DNA from: Conoideocrella luteorostrata
Lineage: Eukaryota > Ascomycota > Sordariomycetes > Hypocreales > Clavicipitaceae
Assembly: GCA_032433595.1 (NCBI GenBank)
Contig: JASWJB010000034.1
Coordinates: 158,825 to 222,824, forward strand
Direction of reading: 5' to 3'
DNA length: 64,000 nucleotides
Below, piece after piece: positions 31,331 through 42,835 of the stretch. The notes below the pieces were generated by a model. It did not search any database. It was not told the DNA's origin and saw only the letters and a list, made by a program, of their open reading frames with translations. A program made the position numbers and the translations under genes. Within the stretch, counting starts at the first letter, position 1. Every line of letters starts with the position of its first letter.

Positions 31331-34300
31331 TGCGCCACCAGGTAGCGCGTGAGACCAGAGGTAGTGTGTTGGGACGCTCCTAATTTGGCACGTATGGTGC
31401 AGCTGTTTTATCCAAGATGCACAAGTGGTCAGAATGGAGCCTTTTGTTGCAAGCAGGAATAACAAATGCGCACATGCAGGCAGCGGACTTTCACCCGAGA
31501 AGAAACTTACGGGACCAATAGGCTCACAGGCCGAAGAATCTAGGGCGAGAGCAAATAGCTCAGGGCTGCGAGAGCGAGAGAATATTGCAACAAAAGAACT
31601 GCCAGGCACAGGTACACCTCGCTGAACAAAGTTCGGTCCGGTCCTATTCAAACGCCTAGTTAGCATTCTCAGTGGTGCCCACCTGTGACGCACTGAGGGA
31701 CGTGGCGCTGGGAATGAGGGATATCAAAAAAGAAAAAAAAGAAAAAAAAAAGAAGGGAAATCGAAAAGCCAAGAAATTGCCAGCCTGGTCCGGGAGCAGG
31801 CTAATAAAGAATCCAACGAGTCAAGCCAATTCTCAGTACAGTTTGAAAGGAATCGCCTTGGGGTTGCGGACGCATGGATTCTCATGGCATGGAACGACTC
31901 AATCTCAGCAAGGATACTCCGTATAGGAGCGGGTAACGACAACGGCGGGAATGACACGGACGGGCAGAAGGCAAAGAAGCCGTTCTGCGGAACGGATGCC
32001 AAGAAATTTTTCGTAACGCCTAGTATGCTGCTCTCGAGAGTGGAACAAACGCACCGTATTGTGAAGTTGAACAGCAAAATGTATATTTTAGTTCCAAATT
32101 GGGACACGAGTAATGGAAAACCGATGGTTCTCCGTACTCCGTACAGCGTCAAGCATACAAGTTGACAAGGTACGGCAACAAGGCGGTTCCAGAGTAAAGC
32201 ATTAACTTCTGGCCGTACCAAGGAGTGCTTATCTTGAGATGACTTCTTGACGTGCCTCCCGAGCCACTCTCCAAACCAATATTATCGTGATTCGCACACT
32301 ATCAATTCGAACAAAAATGCCGACGGAATGCGTCAGAACAATCGAACAGGCAAGACCAAGCCAATGAACGTGAATGGCTGGTGCCACCGTCAGTCGCCTT
32401 CTGACCTCAACAGCGCAATGCGTGAAATCTAGGCGGCGGCAGGTAAGGTTTGGGCGTGGGGCGGCGAGCAACGACGCGTAATTGGTGCTTTCGATCGCCT
32501 TTGATTCAGCTCCTCAGCATGCCGTCAGCACCGGCCGTCGTGCCTTGCGTCTGGCTGGATCCAGCGTGGATCGGGAATCTGGGGGCCAGCTGGTTAGGTC
32601 TGTTTCGTGTGGTGAGGAGGCATCCACAACTCGTTCCCGAAGAACTGCTCTTGCCGCGACGATGGTTGAGCTGCAGAGAGTGGTGATGAAGGAGAAGAAG
32701 AGCGAATGCTCGTGGGCGCGCGCGGTGTGATCAACCCTTTACCCAGGCAGCGACAAGGCAACGGGTGAATCGCCTCTCCGCCAAGTGAGGACCTCCTGCA
32801 GGGCAAGGCTCAGACAGGTGAATACGAGAAATTGGAACTATGGGACCAGGTACCTAGGTACTGCGATATCTGTCCCGAGGCAGCCAGCAGCTTGGTTAAT
32901 TGGCCAATGGGTCGGTCAGCCAAGACTCAGTGCTGGTCCGACGAGGCAGGCGCAGCCAAGAAGCATACAAAATTAATACAATAACATCGTTACTTACAGC
33001 AAGAGTGGAAAGAATAAGGAAAGAACAGACCAGGTTGCAATCACTGCGGCTCCGTGCATTGAATCTCAACACTTCACGGATCTCGTGTCTTTTTACTGTA
33101 TTGATCGTTTGCTGCATTCTTCTTGCAGGTTCTCCTGTCGATCCCTAGTCGGATTGTGGTACCTACGGAAATCCGTACTCCTTGTTCCCAACCTCGATCT
33201 ATACTTACTGAATGCTCTGTACTCAAGCAGTTACTGTACTGTGCACTCATGACTATAACAGCAATGTATTACTACCAAGTAGATGTACTTGTGCATATGT
33301 ACCTATGTATTCATAATTAACCTCCACTGCATCTGTCGTTGCCACGAAGGATGGTTGCAAGTGGATGCCCCCGGCTTCCCTGCATTCCTGCCCAAAAGCT
33401 CGTGATAGTGGCACGGAATAACCATTGCAGTAAGTTGTGCGGAGGAGGCTTTTGATTGCTATCTTTTTATTCCTCCCTCCCTTTCGGACGCCTTCGCTTT
33501 TAGTCTGGCACCCCGAACAGTTTGACAAAAGGATACGCTCCTCCGAGTGTAAGGCAAAAAAAATTCTGCTGCAGAGTGGCTTCTGCTCACCAACAAATCA
33601 GCCTCAATTTCGAGTGGGTACTTGTGTCCCATCCATCAGCCATTGCTAGTGAGGAACGACGGGCGAACATTGGAACGACATTTGACTTTGCAGGGTCGTG
33701 CTACTCCTCAACTACTATTTTGGGGAACTGCTTGACTATTACCCGCCCCAGGCACTGGACAGATAATTTCCATTCTTCTTTCAGGTTTGGATGGAGCTTG
33801 GGCCTGCCAGACAGCTTGGGGCTGAACCCTGCCCGGAATGGGGTACAACTCAAGCCTTGAAATTGACGCGGGCATCTGATTGCACCTACCAGATGGTCTC
33901 TTTTGGCCTGTGCACATGTATTTTGATGAGAAAATGCAATAACCTGCAGTAAGCCTTCAGCTTATCATACTCTTGATTCATTATCAAGGTGCCATCCCGA
34001 CCTGTCACCTCTTTGGCTCGGAGACGAATTTTGGGGAATGTTGCAGCAACGACGGGAAGCTGCGCTGGATTCTATCCCCGAAAGGACACTCCACGATTTC
34101 CTCGGTGCAGTTGCTGGACACAAGGACTATGAATTTGCGGAGTTCGGAGATCAGAGATTGATATTAAGGATGGTCGTCTCTGGGGCCACATAATGCGCGG
34201 CGTTCGAACAAGCGAAGCTTACAATAATAGAGGCACAACGAAGGGAATATCAGCCGCTGACACATGCAGACAAATCCAATTTGGACAGCCTTGTCCCCAT

Positions 34301-35070
34301 GCTCAGCGCATGCCGCATATGCATGGGCGGCAGTGGCGATAAGAGACGGGACGCCAAACAGATTTCATGGATCCCGTTGAGTTCTGCATGATGTCGGAAT
34401 ATTTCGCCGAATCCTCGGACTCGTCCTAACATTAACAGATCCGCTAATATTTCCATAGCTTATGAGTATTTTGTTCTTTGTCGCACCTCACACGAGCTCT
34501 CACGAACCCACGGAGACAGATATTAAACATGCCAGCTGCCACGTAGATATTGATTTGATGGGGACACTTTGACCTTGGTTTGAATGGAGCGGGGCCAAGC
34601 TAAACCAAGAATCTAGCCACCCCCTGAAGGTGCAAATCCACGCCTTACTCCAGCCTTGGAAGAGCGAATGTCCCGCCAGGTCCCCATCGGAATGCAGCGA
34701 CTCCGCACATTGGAGGGATGTTATATTATTTCGCCATGCAGATGCCAGCACAGTACTCCCGTACGGAGTAGGATTTAGCCAGGAAGCAAATATGCACGGA
34801 CTGTTACTGGAGCTTACCAGTGAGTATAGATGACCTCAATTCCTTCAGGAACAAATACCAAATGCTGTGGTTTTGAACAGCTCTCAATGAGGCAGGGCTG
34901 CGCAAAAGATTTGACATGGCGGATATTGGATGGAAACTCTATTCTAATCGGCTTCGGCAAAAACCTCCATCCAACCCGTCAAGCAGAGAAGACATCAAGC
35001 AATAGAACAACCGGGGTGGACGCAGCTATCTTGACAAGTCCGCGTGTCAGAACATGCGGACTGTTGCTGG

Positions 35071-35103
35071 ATTTTTTTGATTTTTTTGATTTTTTTTTTT
35101 TTT
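35071..35103. repeat. T-rich tract with repeated ATTTTTTTG units
   Basis: Two ATTTTTTTG-like units followed by a run of 13 T. Low complexity. Confidence 0.8.
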
Positions 35104-37150
35104 GCATTTTTAGGGGATTTCCAGGGAGCTCACTATAAATTGGAAACAGCCCGGTGTGCGGTATTTTGGGGCTGGAGTAATGGAGCGACGGAAATCTAAA
35201 GCACAATACCGGACTCGATGCGGCTAGTCCACAACGACAGTTCCAATGTGTCCCAAATCGAAGCTAATCAAGAGGGATCAATGGTCATGGCAAGCACTGA
35301 TGACTGCCCCATTAGACGATCCATGCTGAAGGGCTGGTAAAAAGCAGAGTGGTGTGGAGAACGACAGCCAAGCCCGCAAATTGCTTGGTCATGAAGTGCG
35401 CAATTCTTTTCCTCCCGTCCCCGAAACGCCATTGGCGTTGACCTGTTATCTTACCTGCATGAGAGTCAGGCATGCTGACCTTGGACAGTCGCTGACTGCC
35501 ATTGCTGCTTCGACGGCGACCCTCTACCCCTTTTCCTCCTCCCTTGCAAGTGGGTGTGCGGAAGCCAGGATTAGGATGGTTGCTCGTCTATTTTAATTCT
35601 TTGGACCTGACTTGCCTAGGTTTGAGACGGTTGACAATCATTATTTCTCTCCCAGACTCGTGGCGGTTATTAACAGCGGCAATTCTCCAATTGAGAATAA
35701 TTGCCATTTGGTGGAGCGGACGACTAATGCACATCGAGGATTAAAGATACGACTAAAGCCAATGACGTATCCCCAAGTCCTTGCGGTCGTTGTTCGATAG
35801 TGGGCTGCGATTGTATCCCTGTTTAGCGACGCGGCTTAGAACATCGAAGGCTCCGTAACCACTCCGTAATTTACACGCGACGGCGTCAGTGGATACGCGG
35901 ATGGATTTTGTCAGTTCGATCGCGATGGCAAACCAGACCAACTACTCCGTAAGGAGTAACCAGCAAAAGATAGCACGGAGTAGTGGGGACGGACTGACAT
36001 TGAGAAGAGCCGTGCAACCAACTTCTCAGGCCCGGGTAAGAGGGTAGTTAAGAGCCGACTCGTTTAGTAGCCCTTTCAACAGGCACAACTACTCCGTAAC
36101 TAGACCTCAGGGGATAATTACGTACAGTATTGTGACCAAGGTGACACAGGACGAGCAAGCATTTCCCCAGCAGTCACGCCACAGCCGGGGGGACACGGCT
36201 TGATCCGTGGCTGTCCCAAAGTCTTCCTTGGTTATTTCGAGCTGCCCGAGCTGCCCGAACTGCTCGAAATGCCCAATCCAGTCAAACATGCATACGTTCA
36301 CGTCCGTCCCAAAATTACACGCCATGTGCTTTGAGGTGCTTCGAGGGCTGCAGGCCACAGCGCGAGGCAAGCAATCCAATATAGGAAGCTTTTATGGGTT
36401 ACAGGCAGAGCCGGGACATTTCTGTATAGTGCAGTACTATAATGCATTGGTATTATTCGACAATGTGCTGTGAGTACAACAAACCCCTCCAGGCTATGAA
36501 GAAATGGCCCGGCATTTACGTACTGATAGCTCTGCTGGCCACTGTTGGGGCAAATGGCGTGAAGATGAACCATCAGGATTTCGTTGCTGAATTTGCTTGA
36601 AGAAAAGAGACCCAACGTCTGGGCTTCAAGTAAAGCAAGTGGTAAAACTCCCATGGACCGGTTCAAGCCGTGATGCGATCGACGCAACAGCAACTTCGTA
36701 TGGAGTAACTGATTGTCAAACTTTGGAAGGCGGAATTCTTGCTCGTTTGGGTCAACTTTACAACTTTATTAGAGTTCCCCCCGTTTCCCTGGCGTAATCT
36801 GCCCATCATGCAATTCCAGGGTCCAGACATTCTGCCGGCACCATGAACTTTCTTTTCCGTTGACAACTGAGGCTAGTGACATGTGGAACTCCCAGTCTAT
36901 AATTGTTGGAGCCTCGAGCAGGAGATGCGTGAATGTTGTCATGGCACTTCCCAGCGAACATGTCGTTGCTTCTTGTGCAAGAGACAGATGAAAACCCCCC
37001 TGACAACTGATCCCAGGCTGCTTATTGGGTACCAAGTTTGCATCTGTCTCTCGCAAGAAAGATTGACGCTAAGCGAGCTGTGCGGAATTGCACGACACCG
37101 GTCAACCCGGCTGCGTGGCCCGGACAGGGTAAGTTGTAACTACAGAGTAC

Positions 37151-37471
37151 TCGTGCCAAGCCTCATCTACTAAGGGTGGTGCTTATCACCGCAATGGCCA
37201 CCTGAGTGACAAAAACTATCGCGGAGAATAACAGGCAAAAACTACGGAGTACATAAATGTCGTATAAATATTTTATCTCATATAAAAAATATTATCAAAT
37301 AATTTAATTTTAAAAACTTGGAATTTTTCAAAAATAATTAAATTTGATTTTCTTTTCTTAGCTTCATTATTTAGTTTTCAGTTTTATAGTACGGAGTACT
37401 CAATCTTTAATTTTTTTGCCCAGGTGCCCGTTGTGGTGATAAGCACCACCTTTAGGGTGGGCGTGGCACCA
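37151..37471. mobile_element. MITE-like element: inverted repeats around a 14 % GC core
   Basis: The left arm at 37172-37204 and the right arm at 37421-37453 are inverted repeats matching at 29 of 33 positions (core GGTGGTGCTTATCACC in both). Two of the four mismatches are G/A and one is T/C. Weaker similarity continues outward on both sides through GTGCCA at about 37153 and 37470. Inside, the two arms carry a TACGGAGTAC motif each (37243-37252 and 37389-37399). These bracket 136 bp in which I count only 19 G or C. No open frame or transposase is present, so if mobile it would be non-autonomous. Exact ends and a target-site duplication could not be fixed; the family is unknown to me. Confidence 0.6.
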
Positions 37472-38321
37472 ATAGCACTCTGCAGCATGTAAGTCTCTCT
37501 ATATGACAACCAGCAGATGGGCGTGTATTTACGAACTACGTACATCCATAGTAGTACTTCGTAGGTATTCAGAATTTTGCGACTATGCCTGTGGACTGTC
37601 TTAGACGTGAATATCATCACGAAGCTCTCACCGCTCTGGGAGGCGAATCGCCAGGGTTCGTGGATGAGACATTGCTTAAAACCGAACTAAACGATCAACA
37701 TCTGCGGCCATGAACATCTCGAAAATGCTTCGCCGGCCGGCTAGGCTTGCTTAATACAGAGAATGACCAAATTGTGCCAGCTCCGAGATATTCTACCTGT
37801 GCTGAACGAATTCACAAGCAGCTGGTAACGCTCAACACTCGAGCGGCCCAAGGTGTGGACATGCTCTTGTATCATCCTTACCGAGACCCAAAAACTCACA
37901 TGTCAATGGTTTCCCTCCGCAAGTAATGGTCATTCTCACCGCCGATTTATTTACGGTACGATGATCGCGCGGCGCTGTTCGGCGGTAGCCTCCTGTCATC
38001 CGACAAAGTGTCATCGGAGTGGATGCCCATCTGGTATGACCAACAAGCATTAGTTACTCGATGAATGGTACGGAGTAGTTACTCCGCAAGTTCTTTCGAG
38101 AGCCATACGAAGACAATCTGTCGCGATCAGGCTAGACAGTCCTGCTGCGCGGCTGTAGAGCTCTCAGCCCCGTGGCGTGACCCCGTAGATGACTTGTCCT
38201 CGTCTGGTAGGTTGGGTTACTCTAGTTATTTTGGGCTAAATTTTCGGGCATATTGCACGATTTCAGCAGGACTGGCATTATCATACCACTAGTACTCCCT
38301 AGAGAACATTTGACCTGTAAA

Positions 38322-38376
38322 GCGGCCCTGCCTGCGGCCCTGCCTGCGGCCCTGCCTGCGGCCCTGCCTGCGGCCC
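38322..38376. repeat. 12-bp minisatellite (GCGGCCCTGCCT)4.6
   Basis: Four perfect tandem copies of GCGGCCCTGCCT and a seven-base partial fifth. Strongly GC-rich within a mixed-composition region. Confidence 0.95.
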
Positions 38377-40209
38377 AACCGCCCTCTGCCGGAAGAGGTG
38401 TACTGTCAGGCCATGCCATGAGGGAGCATGGGAGGCGCAATGGTAAGACTTGCATCAGGCATCATCCCAAGCAACCAGGGTCATTGTTTGTATTGTTGGG
38501 AAGCGGATGTCTGGGGATGCAGCGAAGATCGGTAAAGGCGCGTGGTCAATTCGACCACATTATTGGTCGCACAGCATACTGGCTGGACGTGGCTTTTCCT
38601 GTTAAATTGTATCACCAAGTACGGAGTAAGTACCCCGTACTCTACGGAGTAATTGTCTTGGACTCCGCAGCAACATCACAAAATTAAAAACAAGTGAGAC
38701 ATCGCGAGCATTCTCCTTCGCCGGCACAACCATTTCGGAACTGCATTACGCATGGGTATGGGGTAAAACCGTTCATGATGGCTGATATGTAGTTCGGGTA
38801 CGGAGTGCTGCGTATATGGGGGAACAAATAGGGCTGTTGCCGAAGTCCTTCTACGGAGTATGTTGTGTTACTGTGGCTTTTGGAGATTTTCAATGTACGC
38901 GCAATCACATCCTTTGATCGGTGTGATTTGACCAGGTTGGGAGGCAAGACTAGATAGGGTACTGCCAGCAGAGATAACGGTCTTGGGGGCCGAAAGAGTT
39001 AGTTCCAGTCCGAGCGAACTGCCGAATGTCTTGGACTAAAGACTGCCTGTCTCTGGTTGTTCATATCCTCTCAGCCTCTTTTTGCTGTTTCTTCGACAAA
39101 ACTTTGGTTGAGACACTGAGGCGGCGTTCTCTCGCCAGAGACATTGTGACGAAACCGTCTGAAGAATCGCACAAAAAAGAGCGTCACTGAAATTCATTAC
39201 GTACAACTGGGGAAACACTACAGCACGCCACGCGCTACGGTACGGCACGACACTGCCTCGTGTTCTATTGTACTCCAGTCCGGTGGCTGGTAGAGCTGCT
39301 CGCGGACTTGTTCGTGCTACGTCGTGTTCGGGATGAGATGGACATATGATGATAGGTAATTTTGGTTGGAAGGGGGGCGGGGGAGGGGGCGTGGCTCGCT
39401 GGGATTACAACCCAAAACGATGGCAGTTCGGGATGTGGACGCCGCCCGTTGTCTTTTAGTAGCTAAAGTGGAATATTGTGTCAGTGTCAACACGAAGTAA
39501 CATGCATGTAGATACGTTGGCTGTCGTCTCCACGCATTGATCGTCAATCATTCGGATCTAGATTTCGCGGTAGTTATATCTTGGTGGAGCTTGAGGGTGA
39601 ATTTGTCGGATCTGCGCACACGGAGTACGTCGTATGGGATCAAGAAAACAATTTGTCCGACACTAACTTACACGTAGAGCGTAACTAGCACCACGACTTG
39701 GGCCGCTCATGTCGTGTCACCATTAAATATTGGACTAGGTCAGGCAAGGATCGCTTATCGCCAACGCAGACTGAGAAGTGGTTTGTGTATCACACAACGG
39801 CCCAGCATGGGGCGCATTGGCGACTGCTCTCTGCAAAAAAAGGGACAAAGCTTCATGAAAGCGTGATTCGGGGAACAAGACTCAAGTAGCCACATTGGAC
39901 ATGGTACGTCCAAAATACTGAGTTTGGGGTTGAGCCGCGCAAATCGGAGGGAGCAAGTATAAGCATCGACGACGTCAACTTGGGAGATCAGATGAAGAGC
40001 ACATTATCCACTCGTACGACACGAAGTAGATGTCGTTGTCGTACCGCATATATCTAAAATGGCTGCATAGCATCGAGTACGTCTAACTTTGTGACACTTT
40101 CATTATTATCTTTGGATAGGTCGGAAATGTTCCCAGAGCATGCTCTTAGTTGTTTAGCTGGATACCATGACCATTGGGACAAGACTAAGACTCCTTTTTG
40201 GATACAGGA

Positions 40210-40257
40210 GACAACAGCCCGTTCTTGTGCAGCTGTTGTCGGTGTCTTCTATATAAG
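40210..40257 (+). promoter_or_regulatory. orphan promoter-like sequence: dyad upstream of TATA box
   Basis: A perfect inverted repeat GACAACAGC (40210-40218) / GCTGTTGTC (40232-40240) lies about 10 bases upstream of TCTATATAAG (40248-40257). The arrangement resembles a dimer-binding site next to a core promoter. No convincing coding frame follows on the plus strand. Confidence 0.3.
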
Positions 40258-42129
40258 CAGCTCTGTGTCGCTTCCTGACCCTTACATCCGACTCCTGGTC
40301 TTCCTCCTTGGGGCTCAAGTGTCACTTACACAGGTTTCCTTGGGTCTGAATCGTCGAGCTGTTCGCGGGGAGGGGGCCAAACTAAGCTGAAGCTGAAGCG
40401 CAAAGACTCGATGATTGTTTCAAGGTATGAGGTGCGACGTTAGTTGCTCGTCATATTGGGCGGATTTTGAACTCTGGTTTAAGGTGAACTAAACGTAGTT
40501 TGACATGGGGTATAGTATAAAGCAACTCCAGAGTCCTCTTTTACCTCACTATAGCAATGAAGTCCCAACATTATAGTATAATACTTAACATCAACAGGAC
40601 TGGGTTGTGGTGTAGTTATCGTGTTCTACCTGTGGTCATAGTGAAAGCCTTTCGCTGATGAGTGTGTTGCTGTTCAGGGAGAGGCTATAGCTTGCTTCTT
40701 TGCTTGCGTGTGGTTCTTTAGGTCTAAATCTATATCCATGCTGAACCAGCTGAAGCGTATCCACCGACTCTTCGCTATGTTGTCCCAGGCAAAACATCGA
40801 AGACGCCCACCAGTGGCCTGGCCATCTAGTTTGGAGAAATAAGTTATGCAAACGTCGCGTGTGTTTGCCAGCTCTACCATCGAACCTGCCTGACTTGACG
40901 GTGTGATGGTATTTCGAGCATGTCAACTTCGTCTGTTACACGATCTGGCAGGTATATAAACCGGTTCGGATGACCTGAGAAATGACGAGCATGGTTTTTC
41001 CACACTTACTTGCTGTTGCTACGACCAAACGCCCCTCGAGCAAGTCAACAAGAATGCTAGGTTACACAAAAGATTATGCATTTACAGCCTATCTGGGCTA
41101 GTTTTGCAGCAACCGTACGGCAGCTTGTTGCAGGAGTGCTAACGCAGTGTATATTAACTTCACGGCAGGAAATACAAGAAACAAGAACAAGGACACCTCA
41201 AGAGAGCGTGGCACTCGGCGGCACAACGACAATTAGAGCTATCGTGTGGTAAGAGGCATTTCAAAAGACTTTTTTTTGCTCTGTGGCCCTTACTCGAGCG
41301 AATGAATTCTTACGTCGAAAGATACGTCGGCTGTATTCACGGAAGACAGGTGATCGTACGTGACACTACGGAAGGAAGACGCCGATCCCGAATACAGATG
41401 TTTAGAATTCAAAACATGCACGTCAAAGAGTTATTCTTGGTTTTTCCTTCCCTTATTGAAGTTTATTGTAATTACATTACCAGTCTGTCATTTGTAATAC
41501 CTCTTAGGAGGTCGATGGAAGGACACAGAAGGAAGGACTTTGCACGGCCGCTGGATGGAGAGGTTCATATTATTGGATTGGTTTTACAGATCACGCTGGA
41601 TGCTGTGGGTGAAATCAAATTTGCATCTCTCTCCTTTAGAGAAAAAGCTAGACTTAACTGACAGGGCAGTCATCAACTTCAAAGGGAGGGGGGAAAATTG
41701 CAATTCTCGCAATTCTCGCAGCAACGCAAAGCCAATCAGCTAGATCTTTTCTGAAGATTCTACGCTGCTAAATATCACTGTTGATCCCTTAGATATCGTG
41801 GTTCTCAAATTGAAAGGGGCGCTGATGGTTTGTCCTCATTGACCACGAGCTATTCTTGCTTGTCGAGCAGATCACTCTAGACCACCCACCTTTTTTATTG
41901 ACAAGTTAAACATCTCAGGGGCTACAGAGAAAGCTCTATTGACGCGCGATACGACGTGCTGCTTTGCCAAATCAATGGTGCTCTAATCGGCGTCTAGTGG
42001 TAACACATGTGTCTGCTGCATTATTCTCCATTGCGTCTGAAGAGGGATGTGTGTCTACTCAACCGCAGTTTCTTTGTGAGCATATCTTTGGTACAAATCA
42101 TGCAACAGCTGGTTCAATTCCATCGGAGT

Positions 42130-42835
42130 ACTTCAGAATATTACTTTGACGATGTTGATCACCATACTCTTATCTTTGATGATCATACCGCGCGACGGCT
42201 GAAGAGAGAACTTCGCAGTGCGTTCATTGATCATCAGTATGAGCTCAGGAGTAATTGGTGTCCCTGTTGTTCGTGTTAGCGCGGGTTTTTCTCTCTTTAT
42301 CTCGCAGTTTGTCCTACATACCTTGGGCAATGGTATATATACACACACACACACATATATATATATGGTGCTTCAACGTCTTCACCCTCATCTTCACGAT
42401 CCATATTTTCGTAGAGGTACATGCAAATAAATCCTTGCATCATAAAGGTGTCGGGGAACATGGTTGCTCCATTCGAGACTACGAGCAGGATCAGTGAACG
42501 CCTGCACACACACTACCATCGGAATCCCCCCACGAGTGGTTGCCTTGACAGTCGGATAAATTAGTTCGTTTTCTGATACAGGCACTTCTTCCTTAACAAT
42601 GTGGCACGACCGAGTATTTTCTACTTCTTTGTCGTAAAGGCTCGAGGTCTTGGGGTGGACTGTAGTAGTGCAACGTGGATGAGAATGCTGAGTAGATCGC
42701 TTTGATGGAGAAGTGCTGCCGCTGCGGGAGGTTTTGTCGAGGCCGAACGCTGAAGAACGCATCGCACGCTGAATCAATGTAGGAAATGGGCGAGCCATAT
42801 TCCTGATGCTCATCATCAGCCGCCGTAAGCAGCAC
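42130..42835 (-). other. possible gene remnant with one canonical intron and embedded microsatellite
   Basis: Minus-strand frames of 140 codons (42816-42394) and 70-73 codons follow each other. A textbook intron appears on this strand, from a GTATGT donor near 42323 through GCTAAC to ACAACAG near 42267. The TA/CA repeat at 42334-42366 sits in the putative exon just before it. The frames cannot be joined without a shift, so this is either a decayed gene or chance. No homology recognised. Confidence 0.2.
42334..42366. repeat. compound microsatellite (TA)n(CA)n(TA)n
   Basis: TATATAT, about seven AC/CA units, then an ATATATATATAT-type stretch. Confidence 0.95.

Noticed and set aside
36240..36268. 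Short GCTGCCCGA tandem repeat
   Set aside because: Only about two and a half imperfect copies; not distinguishable from chance.
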